Assembly: GCA_021203665.1 (NCBI GenBank) | Contig: JAJQAT010000216.1 | Location: 1 to 14,346, forward strand | Reading direction: 5' to 3' | Source of the DNA: Bacillota bacterium | GTDB lineage: Bacteria; Bacillota; Clostridia; UBA1381 | DNA: 14,346 bases | Shown: piece by piece, positions 1 to 7,034 of the stretch | Layout of the letters: the number at the start of each line of letters is the position of its first letter | Position numbering within the stretch: position 1 is the stretch's first letter | Position numbers and translations under genes: made by a program | Notes under the pieces: model-generated | Database searches by the model: none | What the model saw: only the letters and a program-made list of their open reading frames with translations | Told to the model about the DNA's origin: nothing

Positions 1-101
1 GATGTATACTTATTAAATATTTTATAATATTTTACGGTAAGTGTCAACCAAAAATCTCAAATACGGCTTAATTTGGTCACAAAAAATTCACAATTTATTT
101 A

Positions 102-130
102 TAGACAATTCGCGTAACATCTGATATAAT
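102..130 (+). promoter_or_regulatory. sigma-A-type promoter of the NlpC/P60 gene
   Basis: A -35 box TAGACA (102-107) and a perfect -10 box TATAAT (125-130) are separated by 17 bases. Transcription would start near 137, leaving a leader of about 30 bases before the ribosome binding site at 154-160. The 1-101 stretch upstream is AT-rich and holds no gene that I can support. Confidence 0.75.
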
Positions 131-167
131 GAACACTGAATTATAAAGATAAAAGGGGTGATTGTAC

Positions 168-2657
168 TTGAAAAAGCGAAAAAAGACGGTATTATGCGCC
201 ATAATGGCGGCGATGCTGCTTGCGGGTACTTCACAAATAGGCATATCGGTGCTGGCGGACACGCCCGTATCCGAAACCGAGGCACTTGAAAGCGCGGTAT
301 CGCTCTACGAGCGTCTTACTGACAGCGAGGTGGAAATACCGGCGGGACTTGATACCTCGGGGCTTGACGAAAATATGCTCAAATCCGTTGTTCTCGGCTA
401 TGTGAACTTTGACGAAACCGACGAGGCGTCGCAGGATGAGAGTATAAGAAAACAGGATTTTATCACGATATTGTATAAAACCATAGTCGGCTATAACGAC
501 AGCTATACAATATACGAGGATGAAACCAACGCCATATTGAACGAGTGCTACGACAACGCCTACATAGACGATGAAAACAGAACGGCGTACGCGTTCATGA
601 TGAAGCAGGGAATAATCACGACCAAATTCGGAAGCGAGCCGAACAAGGAGCTTACGAAGGAGGAATGTGAGAGCCTTATTAACACCGTGTACGACTACTT
701 TGCCCGCGACATAACAATAACAGTCGGTGATACCGATATTACCGTCGGCGCGAAGATAGACACCGTGACGGACGTTCTCGGAATGCCGAACAGAATAGAC
801 GAAACCGAATACGGATTTGAATGGTATGTGTACAACTCCGACTACTCGAAATTCTGTATGGTCGGCGTGGAGGCGGACAGAATATGCGCCGTGTTCACAA
901 ACTGCTCCGACTTTGATTTTAACGGAATCAGCTCCGGCGACGATTATTCCGTTACGGCGGATTACACCGACAACGACAACTTCAGATTTTACGCCGACCA
1001 AAACGGCAAGGTTGACAGCGTGATGTATAATCCCAGGTATCGCGGAATGACGGACAGCACGTCCGTGAAGCGTTCCAAATCTCTTATATTGCTCGACATC
1101 ATAAACGCGAACCGCAGCAAGAATGCCAAGGCAATATATGTCGAGGATTCCGACCTAAGCTCGCAGGCATGGCTTTCAACACTTGACATTATGAGCGATA
1201 TAAGTTATACTGATGATATAATCACACAAACCGGCTATGATGTGTTCTCCGTATACCGCCAGCTGCTTGAGAGCGGCAGCGAGATACTTGTTCAAGACAC
1301 GCTCTACGCAACCTCCGTCGGACTTAACACCGAAACGGACCTTTCCGGCGGCATAAAAACTAGCATAATAAGCGATACGGAAAGCATAGCGCAGATTGCG
1401 GAAAGCGAAACCGTGGAGCTTGAGGATCCGGATTACACGCTGAATGAGGTTGATGAGGTTACCACTCCCGTTCTCACGTCGCCGACGTCGGACACCGAAT
1501 ACAATTCCGACAGCGACGTGGTAATAGAGCTTGAGGAACAGGCGGCGACAAAATATCATATTGAAATGTTCGACGTCGAAAACGACGAGTACGCCGTAAA
1601 TGAGTACATAACGACCGACGAAACCGAAATAACTCTGCCGTCAGAGCTTTTCACCGAGGGCACGGATTACAACCTTGTTGTAAGCGCCATAACCGACGAG
1701 GGCGAGGCGTTGAGCGCCGACGAGGTGCTTGTAAGCTACGGCAGCGCTTACGATACCGGCGTGGAGATAATAACGCCGTATAACGACGGCGTAACCGACG
1801 ATGATTATTTATCGATAGTATGGCAGTCCGACCAATACCACGATTTCTATGTGGATTTATACAACGAGGACAGCGAGCTGATTGTCAGCAAGGTGGTTGA
1901 GGATCAATACGAGGCTACCATACAGGGACTTGATCCCGGCACATATTATTTGTACATAACCGCGCTGAGACGCGGCACAAAGGTTGAAAAGGCGCAGGAT
2001 TGCGTCAAGGTCACCATAGAGCAGGCGGAGCCTGTTATAAACGAGATAATCCTTGACAAGGACGATAAATATTACTTCGTATACGAGGACGAGGAGCTCG
2101 GATTGCTGTATTTCTATGACGAGGAGCTTGTGGATGTCGAGGAAAACGGCGAGACCGTAACCAAGAAAAAGATAATCCAAAAGCAGGTAAAGGCTACAAA
2201 GGGCTACAGACAGCTTGCCCAATACCGCTCAACGCCCGAGTACACCACCGGAGATCCCGTGGTTGTTTCGTATGACCTTTCGCAGGACAACGCGACAGGC
2301 AACGCGATAGTCGCGGAGGCGGTGAAGTATCTCGGCGTGCCCTATGTATGGGGCGGCACCACTCCGGACGGCTTTGACTGCAGCGGCTTTGTACAGTACG
2401 TGTGCAATTCGCTCGGAATATCCGTAAACCGCGTGGCGGAGGATCAATTCCAAAACGGCACTCCGGTAAATAAAGACGAATTACAGCCGGGCGACCTTGT
2501 GTTCTTTGAGAAGAACGGATATATACATCATGTTGGCATATATGTGGGGAATAATATGATGATTCACGCGCCGAGCAGCGGCGACGTGGTAAAATATCAG
2601 TCCATTGACACCGATTATTACCGCAGCGAGTACGCGGGCGCAAGACGCGTATACTAA
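168..2657 (+). CDS. secreted multidomain cell-wall hydrolase, NlpC/P60 peptidase with SLH-like and CAP-associated domains
   Basis: Secreted, probably wall-associated endopeptidase that would cut peptidoglycan stem peptides. I chose the TTG at 168 because AGGGGTG (154-160) sits 7 bases upstream; the in-frame TTG at 162 would leave only 1 base. It gives 829 aa. Residues 1-32 are a signal peptide (KKRKK, hydrophobic core, ending VLA-D). Residues about 40-180 look like two degenerate SLH repeats. About 180-293 resemble the CAP-associated N-terminal domain (motif LGMPNRIDETEYG followed by WYVY). About 303-391 look like a CAP/SCP domain that has lost its histidines. Two Fn3-like beta domains follow (432-525 and 532-618). 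The C-terminal NlpC/P60 domain (711-829) has C738 in DCSGF, H788 in HHVGIYVG and H800 in MIHAP, so the catalytic triad looks intact. The domain calls other than NlpC/P60 are by eye and less certain. Confidence 0.88.
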   Translation: MKKRKKTVLCAIMAAMLLAGTSQIGISVLADTPVSETEALESAVSLYERLTDSEVEIPAGLDTSGLDENMLKSVVLGYVNFDETDEASQDESIRKQDFITILYKTIVGYNDSYTIYEDETNAILNECYDNAYIDDENRTAYAFMMKQGIITTKFGSEPNKELTKEECESLINTVYDYFARDITITVGDTDITVGAKIDTVTDVLGMPNRIDETEYGFEWYVYNSDYSKFCMVGVEADRICAVFTNCSDFDFNGISSGDDYSVTADYTDNDNFRFYADQNGKVDSVMYNPRYRGMTDSTSVKRSKSLILLDIINANRSKNAKAIYVEDSDLSSQAWLSTLDIMSDISYTDDIITQTGYDVFSVYRQLLESGSEILVQDTLYATSVGLNTETDLSGGIKTSIISDTESIAQIAESETVELEDPDYTLNEVDEVTTPVLTSPTSDTEYNSDSDVVIELEEQAATKYHIEMFDVENDEYAVNEYITTDETEITLPSELFTEGTDYNLVVSAITDEGEALSADEVLVSYGSAYDTGVEIITPYNDGVTDDDYLSIVWQSDQYHDFYVDLYNEDSELIVSKVVEDQYEATIQGLDPGTYYLYITALRRGTKVEKAQDCVKVTIEQAEPVINEIILDKDDKYYFVYEDEELGLLYFYDEELVDVEENGETVTKKKIIQKQVKATKGYRQLAQYRSTPEYTTGDPVVVSYDLSQDNATGNAIVAEAVKYLGVPYVWGGTTPDGFDCSGFVQYVCNSLGISVNRVAEDQFQNGTPVNKDELQPGDLVFFEKNGYIHHVGIYVGNNMMIHAPSSGDVVKYQSIDTDYYRSEYAGARRVY

Positions 2658-2680
2658 AGCGGATGATATTACAAAAGACA

Positions 2681-2712
2681 GGAAATATTTCTTTCGCAAA
2701 AGAAACATTTCC
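2681..2712 (+). other. long AT-rich hairpin between two genes
   Basis: Left arm GGAAAT-A-TTTCTTT (2681-2694), loop CGCA, right arm AAAGAAA-C-ATTTCC (2699-2712): 13 pairs with one A/C mismatch. It lies 23 bases after the NlpC/P60 stop and 26 before the next start. No T-run follows on either strand, so it is not a standard terminator. It may be an mRNA stabiliser or processing element in a two-gene transcript. Confidence 0.5.
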
Positions 2713-2738
2713 CAAAAAACAAATCAGGGGGAATAACA

Positions 2739-3395
2739 ATGGCTACAGGGGTAAAGGCGCGCACGGGAGCCGGCTACAGACGCAAAAATTCGGTTATAAT
2801 CACGCTGATTGCGGTTTTGACCGTATTCGCGCTTGTTATGGCGGTGTACAATATCGTAAAGGGAAACTGGCTGTTTTTGGCGGCATGGCTGATTGCAGCA
2901 GTTTTGGCGGCGACATATGTTCTTATAAGAATAAACACGGTTTATCCGACGTATATTGCCGTTTCCGGCACGAGCCTGTACATGAAAAACTGGTCGAACG
3001 ATTTTCTTCCGTATGATTACGGAAACAAAATAAAGATTTTGAGCGAGTTTATTCCGGCGAAGACCAAGCTTGTGGAAATTCCGGTTGATGAAATCGGCGC
3101 GGTTCTCATAGGAACCAAGAATTTCATCAAGAGGAACGTGAGCGGAGACTCGGAGTTTGTGAGTAATATAAAGGCTCTGGAAAAATCTAAGGACTTTTAT
3201 AGGAAGAAAACCATATCGAGCATGGACATTTTCTATGTGGAAACCTATGATAACGAATGCTATTATATGCCGATTGCGAAGTTTTCCGCGAACGACGTGA
3301 TGAAAATTATCCGCGTTATCCAAAAAAGAAACCCCGATTTGATTGTCAAATCGAGCAGTCGGGATTACAGAAGCTTAAGAGCCGCCCGCGCATAA
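2739..3395 (+). CDS. membrane protein with two N-terminal TM helices and a cytoplasmic domain, unknown function
   Basis: 218 aa, starting at an ATG 7 bases after AGGGGG (2726-2731). A short basic N-terminus (residues 1-18, rich in K and R) is followed by two hydrophobic helices at about 19-41 and 45-67 with a short loop containing NW between them. The remaining 150 residues are soluble, alternating beta-type stretches (YIAVSGTSLYMKN, VEIPVDEIGAVLIG, MDIFYVETYDNECYYMPIA) and ending in a helix and a basic tail. This layout (two helices, then a beta-rich domain with a final helix) recalls bacterial PH-like membrane proteins, but I do not recognise the family. It is probably co-transcribed with the NlpC/P60 gene, since I see no promoter or terminator between them. 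No clear terminator follows it. Confidence 0.8.
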   Translation: MATGVKARTGAGYRRKNSVIITLIAVLTVFALVMAVYNIVKGNWLFLAAWLIAAVLAATYVLIRINTVYPTYIAVSGTSLYMKNWSNDFLPYDYGNKIKILSEFIPAKTKLVEIPVDEIGAVLIGTKNFIKRNVSGDSEFVSNIKALEKSKDFYRKKTISSMDIFYVETYDNECYYMPIAKFSANDVMKIIRVIQKRNPDLIVKSSSRDYRSLRAARA

Positions 3396-3467
3396 TACGC
3401 GAGAAGGACGCTCCGAAATTTGCCAAAGGCTTTGTTTTAAGTCGAATACGTTTAAAAACCCTTGTAT

Positions 3468-3481
3468 ACTTTGTGCAAAGT
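3468..3481. promoter_or_regulatory. perfect dyad ACTTTG-TG-CAAAGT, possible operator
   Basis: A 6+6 bp inverted repeat in the 272-base gap before the dockerin gene. It exactly fills the upstream part of the spacer between TTGTAT (3462-3467) and TAAAAA (3485-3490), which are 17 bases apart and could be a weak second promoter. The dyad may be an operator; it has no T-run and is not a terminator. The rest of the gap (3396-3461 and 3491-3544) shows nothing I can name. Confidence 0.3.
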
Positions 3482-3544
3482 GCATAAAAAATCAGCGTAT
3501 TTTTATTGCAAACTAACAAAAAACAATGTAAAATCAAAAAAGAA

Positions 3545-3573
3545 TTGAAATTTTAGAATTAATAGTTTATAAT
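3545..3573 (+). promoter_or_regulatory. sigma-A-type promoter of the dockerin/cohesin unit
   Basis: TTGAAA (3545-3550), a 17-base spacer and a perfect TATAAT (3568-3573). Transcription would start near 3580, giving an AT-rich leader of about 88 bases before the ATG at 3668. A long leader and strong boxes fit a highly expressed surface protein. Confidence 0.75.
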
Positions 3574-3667
3574 GTAAGTATATGAATGTAACTTGTATGC
3601 GTGCCGTATGAAAATAGGCACACAAACAAAAAACAAAAAAATTTATTTTAGAAAAGGGGTAAACAAA

Positions 3668-4354
3668 ATGAAGAAATTCACAAAACTATTTCTATCATGC
3701 GCAGCGGTAGCGGCAGTTACAGCTGCGGTTGCGACATCGGCTATGGCGGCTGATACTCTTTCGGCATCGTACTCAGTTGACGAGAACGGTACTACCGGTA
3801 CTCTTACAATTGATTGCGCTTCAACCGATGAAACAAAGACATTGCTTGTATTGGCACCGGGTGCTGACATCACAAGCGTAACGGCAGACCAGATTGTTCA
3901 GATTGATCAGGATTCTGAAATCAAAACGGCTGTTCTTCCGGCTTATTCAGAGAGCAATGCTGACGATTGCGGTACATACAAGGTTTACATGGGCGGCACA
4001 AGCGGCACAGTTTATGTAGGTTCATTCACAATCGGCGGCGAGGAAATTACTTTGGGTAATGTAAACGGCGACAAGTACATAGATTCATCAGATGCTACAT
4101 GCGTTTTGTATTATGATGCAGGCGGTACAGATTCCAATATTGGTAATGTAGGCAAGACAATTACTGTATCTGATGCAAGCAATGTGAACGTTGGTACATA
4201 TGCATCTGGAGATACTTTGGAAGTTGGTAATGTAAATGGCGACAAGTACATAGATTCATCAGATGCTACATGCATTTTGTATTATGATGCAGGCGGTACA
4301 GATTCCAATATTGGTAATGTTGGCATTACTATCACAGGTAGCATTGCAGAATAA
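3668..4354 (+). CDS. small secreted protein with two tandem dockerin-like repeats
   Basis: 228 aa. ATG 3668 was chosen because AGGGG (3655-3659) lies 8 bases upstream and a signal peptide starts exactly there (MKKFTKLFL, cleavage after AMA, residue 27); the frame is open further upstream but lacks a ribosome site. Residues 28-129 form a beta-rich domain of unknown family with two cysteines (C50, C101). Then two dockerin-type calcium loops: N131, N133, D135, D139, D142 in GNVNGDKYIDSSD, and the same at N188 to D199. Each is followed by a short helix with Y at loop position 19. Serines occupy positions 10 and 11, the recognition pair in type I dockerins. The loops are 57 residues apart, longer than the roughly 32-36 of classical dockerins, so the fold may be atypical. 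No enzyme domain is present. The cohesin-like gene follows after 48 bases, suggesting that the two products bind. Partner binding is inferred. Confidence 0.85.
   Translation: MKKFTKLFLSCAAVAAVTAAVATSAMAADTLSASYSVDENGTTGTLTIDCASTDETKTLLVLAPGADITSVTADQIVQIDQDSEIKTAVLPAYSESNADDCGTYKVYMGGTSGTVYVGSFTIGGEEITLGNVNGDKYIDSSDATCVLYYDAGGTDSNIGNVGKTITVSDASNVNVGTYASGDTLEVGNVNGDKYIDSSDATCILYYDAGGTDSNIGNVGITITGSIAE
4055..4149 (+). repeat. dockerin repeat, copy 1
   Basis: 95-base direct repeat matching 4226-4320 at an offset of 171 bases (57 codons) with two mismatches: 4065 C versus T (silent, Asn) and 4103 G versus A (Val to Ile). It encodes the first calcium loop and its helix. Confidence 0.95.
4226..4320 (+). 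repeat. dockerin repeat, copy 2
   Basis: Second copy of the 95-base repeat at 4055-4149; 93 of 95 bases are the same. Divergence begins directly after position 4320. Confidence 0.95.
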
Positions 4355-4402
4355 TAAATTTTAATTATTATTTATAGGATAAACTGAAAGGGGTTTAATC
4401 AA

Positions 4403-6778
4403 ATGAACAAAAACAGAAAGCTTTTGTCGTTGATTTGCGCGTTTGCTATGATTGTTTCGGTATTCTCGAGCTTTACGATTGTAAATGCGGTTTCAAGCGA
4501 TGAAATTACACAAGGCATAACCCTTACCTTAGGTGAGGTTGATGAGGAAAACAATACTATTGAGGTTATTGCAGGATTTGTAGGTGTAGATGCAGGCTTT
4601 AAGAACGGTAAAATTGCATTTACTGTTCCGGATACTGTAACTGATGTAACAGTAGTATCTGGAGAAGGATTAGGTGTTCCTAATGCCACAAGTCTTCCGT
4701 TGTTCCAGTATTCGGTATCAATGGGTACATCTTCAATAGCCGGTTCCGAGGGTGAAATAGCTACATTCCTTCTACAATTTAGTGGACCGCTTTCATCTGA
4801 TACAGAACTTACTTTATATGACACATCATATATGGTAGATACTAATGGAACATATTATCGTGTTTCGGACGCAGATGAGGGTGAGGTGGCGATTGAGGCA
4901 GCTTCTGTAACACTTCCGAAGAACTCAAGTGTAACAACCACAGACGCTACGCGTGCTCCTGAAATGGAGGATGATGATGAGGATCTTGATGATATAATTG
5001 ATGTAACATCGGGTATAACTCTTACACTTGGCGAGGTTGACACAGAAAATAATACCGTTGAAATCATTGCAGGATTTGTAGGTGTAGATGCAGGCTTTAA
5101 GAACGGTAAAATTGCATTTACTGTTCCGGATACTGTAACTGATGTAACAGTAGTATCTGGAGAAGGATTAGGTGTTCCTAATGCCACAAGTCTTCCGTTG
5201 TTCCAGTATTCGGTATCAATGGGTACATCTTCAATAGCTGGTCCTGAGGGTACGATTGCAACATTCTTATTGCAGTTTAGCGAGGCACTCACATCAACGG
5301 CACAGATTACTTTATATGACACATCATATATGGTAGATACTGATGGAACATATTATCGTGTTTCGGATGCAGATGAGGGTGAAGTAGCAATAGCAGCTGC
5401 TAATGTAAACATTCCTGCGTTCGACAGCGACACGGAAGACCTTGAAGAGGTCGGCGAAATCCCGATGAGCGATTGTATAACTGTATCGGTTGACGAAGAA
5501 GTTGCGGAAGGCGACGTATCCGATTACTACATCGTTGCTACAGTAATGAAAGGCGATGAAGAGGCTGTATACGGCACAGACTATGTTGCTACATATAACG
5601 GCGAAGAGCTTACATATGCACAGTACAGCAACCTAATCAACGGTTACTTCAGCGCTTCAAACGTTGCTGATTTGGGCATAACATCAATGCAGGAAGTCAT
5701 TGACAACCTTGTATACGTTCTTTATGACGAAAATGTAACAGTTTCGGCTCAGCTGGTTGACGCTGCAACAAGCGAAATCCTGAACCCGGATGATGAGACA
5801 CAGTCATTGGATACAAGCGATAATAGTTCCTCAACCTTTAAGACACCGACACTTACACTTTCACCGTCTTCAAAGACTGTTTCGACAGGTACTACGGTAA
5901 CTATCGAAGCAACGATAAAGAATCCTACGGATGACGGCGTTCTTACAATCGATGTAGGCGATGCTGACGATTACGTTACAAAGCTTTCAATCGATGAGGA
6001 CGAGGGTACGGTTTCATTCAAGGCTGCTTTGGCAGGTACTGTAAAGGCTGTATACGAGTACACATATACTAACCCGAACACTGAGAAGGAAGTAACAATT
6101 TCGAAGACTTCTACAATTAAGATTAAGAGCAGCTCATCAAGCGGTTCAAGCAGCTCATCTTCAAGCAGCTCATCTTCGGGCAGCACAGGCTCAATCGCGG
6201 GTGCTACAACATCAACATCTACAGGATCATCGTTGTACACAACATTCTCTGACTTAGGCGATGCAACATGGGCAGCACAGGCTATCCTTGCTCTTGCTCA
6301 GCAGGGTATCGTAAGCGGCAGAGGCGACGGAACATTCGATCCTAACGGCAATATCACAAGAGCTGAATACTGCCAGATCCTTGTAGGCGCAATCGGCAAG
6401 ACTTCGGAATCTGCTGATTCATACTTTGATGACGTAGCGTCAGACGCTTGGTATTATCATGCTGTATCGGTTGCAAGCAACTATGGTATAGTAGTTGGTT
6501 ACGGCGACGGCAACTTCGGTCCTAACGACCTAATCACAAGACAGGATATGGCTCTTATGACATATAAGGCTGCTCAGGTTATGAGCCTTGGTGTTACTTC
6601 AACAACATCTACATCGTTCACAGACGCTGACCAGATTTCCGCTTATGCACTTGAGGCTGTAGCTTCACTTAACAATGCGGGTATCATCAACGGCATGGGC
6701 GACGGCACATACGGACCGCTTGCAAATGCTACAAGAGCACAGGCAGCTGTAATACTCTATCAGGCATTTGTACAGTAA
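4403..6778 (+). CDS. surface-anchored scaffold protein: two cohesin-like modules, Ig-like region, poly-Ser linker, three SLH domains
   Basis: 791 aa; start set by AAAGGGG (4387-4393), 9 bases before the ATG. The signal peptide ends at VNA (residue 29). Two modules of about 130 residues (about 36-160 and 202-330) look cohesin-like: ITLTLGEV strand, GFKNGKIAFTVPD, VTDVTVVSGEG, IATFLLQFS, then ITLYDTSYMV and a closing strand. They are joined by an acidic linker (EMEDDDEDLDDIID). Residues about 345-470 are unrecognised; about 480-575 are an Ig-like domain (PTLTLSPSSKTVSTGTTVTI). A Ser/Gly linker begins at residue 576. Three SLH domains start at 615, 675 and 739, with motifs ITRAE, ITRQD and ATRAQ, and would bind secondary wall polymer. 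The order resembles cellulosomal anchoring scaffoldins (cohesins plus SLH). The SLH call is firm; the cohesin call rests on pattern recognition without a profile search. Confidence 0.88.
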   Translation: MNKNRKLLSLICAFAMIVSVFSSFTIVNAVSSDEITQGITLTLGEVDEENNTIEVIAGFVGVDAGFKNGKIAFTVPDTVTDVTVVSGEGLGVPNATSLPLFQYSVSMGTSSIAGSEGEIATFLLQFSGPLSSDTELTLYDTSYMVDTNGTYYRVSDADEGEVAIEAASVTLPKNSSVTTTDATRAPEMEDDDEDLDDIIDVTSGITLTLGEVDTENNTVEIIAGFVGVDAGFKNGKIAFTVPDTVTDVTVVSGEGLGVPNATSLPLFQYSVSMGTSSIAGPEGTIATFLLQFSEALTSTAQITLYDTSYMVDTDGTYYRVSDADEGEVAIAAANVNIPAFDSDTEDLEEVGEIPMSDCITVSVDEEVAEGDVSDYYIVATVMKGDEEAVYGTDYVATYNGEELTYAQYSNLINGYFSASNVADLGITSMQEVIDNLVYVLYDENVTVSAQLVDAATSEILNPDDETQSLDTSDNSSSTFKTPTLTLSPSSKTVSTGTTVTIEATIKNPTDDGVLTIDVGDADDYVTKLSIDEDEGTVSFKAALAGTVKAVYEYTYTNPNTEKEVTISKTSTIKIKSSSSSGSSSSSSSSSSSGSTGSIAGATTSTSTGSSLYTTFSDLGDATWAAQAILALAQQGIVSGRGDGTFDPNGNITRAEYCQILVGAIGKTSESADSYFDDVASDAWYYHAVSVASNYGIVVGYGDGNFGPNDLITRQDMALMTYKAAQVMSLGVTSTTSTSFTDADQISAYALEAVASLNNAGIINGMGDGTYGPLANATRAQAAVILYQAFVQ
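4568..4740 (+). repeat. cohesin-module repeat, copy 1 (173 bases identical)
   Basis: Identical base for base to 5066-5238, offset 498 bases (166 codons), including every silent site. The bases on both sides differ (4567 T versus 5065 C; 4741 C versus 5239 T). A second similar block follows at 4809-4887, matching 5307-5385 with three mismatches. Confidence 0.95.
5066..5238 (+). repeat. cohesin-module repeat, copy 2 (173 bases identical)
   Basis: Second copy of the block at 4568-4740. The 68 bases after it (5239-5306) are clearly diverged from 4741-4808, and similarity then returns at 5307-5385. Confidence 0.95.
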
Positions 6779-6803
6779 TTTAGCGATATGCTGAAATAAA
6801 CGG

Positions 6804-6826
6804 GAACAGTCCCTCGGGATTGGTTC
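6804..6826 (+). other. imperfect hairpin in the 3' untranslated region
   Basis: GAAC-A-GTCCC (6804-6813) can pair with GGGAT-T-G-GTTC (6816-6826), with one bulged G and a G-T pair. It lies between the scaffold stop and the strong terminator. It may protect the mRNA end; no T-run follows. Confidence 0.35.
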
Positions 6827-6834
6827 TCACCGTA

Positions 6835-6873
6835 AAAAGGTCATACTCCAAACGGAGTATGACCTTTTCTTTT
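6835..6873 (+). terminator. strong rho-independent terminator of the dockerin/cohesin unit
   Basis: A perfect 15-bp stem: AAAAGGTCATACTCC (6835-6849), loop AAAC, and its complement at 6854-6868, followed by TTTTCTTTTG. The A-run on the left arm would also let it work from the - strand. Confidence 0.93.
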
Positions 6874-6969
6874 GCGTCGGAAATGTCCGCCGCAGTATTC
6901 ACCTCGCCGCCTGTCGGCGAATATTTTCAAAATTTTTATAAAATTTCCGCGCCGATACGTTGAAAGGTA

Positions 6970-6998
6970 TTGAAAAAAGTGTAAAAATATGATAAAAT
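6970..6998 (+). promoter_or_regulatory. sigma-A-type promoter of yebC
   Basis: TTGAAA (6970-6975), 17-base spacer, TAAAAT (6993-6998) with an extended -10 TG at 6990-6991. It lies 36 bases before the yebC start. The stretch 6874-6969 before it has no gene. Confidence 0.65.
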
Positions 6999-7034
6999 AC
7001 ATCAGTATGAATGAATTTAAAAGGAGTTTTAATT

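Noticed and set aside
15..32. AT-only inverted repeat AAATATT-TTAT-AATATTT at the left edge
   Set aside because: Pure A/T repeats arise easily by chance in such AT-rich sequence, and no gene end is visible to its left.
231..1001. Long open frame on the - strand inside the NlpC/P60 gene (256 aa)
   Set aside because: It is a shadow of the real gene: no ribosome site, no recognisable domain, and the + strand has a signal peptide and clear domains.
2194..2739. 181-aa - strand frame over the end of the NlpC/P60 gene
   Set aside because: Arg/Cys/Pro-rich, low-plausibility protein antisense to the catalytic domain.
3335..3353. Perfect 8-bp inverted repeat CGATTTGA-TTG-TCAAATCG near the end of the membrane protein gene
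   Set aside because: It lies inside coding sequence and has no T-run; too little to call a regulatory element or terminator.
6128..6186. Serine-rich stretch as a possible simple-sequence or phase-variable repeat
   Set aside because: The serines use mixed codons (AGC, TCA, TCT, TCG) with no long perfect unit, so slippage is unlikely; it is a normal linker.
6904..6927. Short stem TCGCCG/CGGCGA followed by ATATTTT, possible second terminator
   Set aside because: Only six pairs and an interrupted T-run; the strong terminator at 6835-6873 already explains the transcript end.
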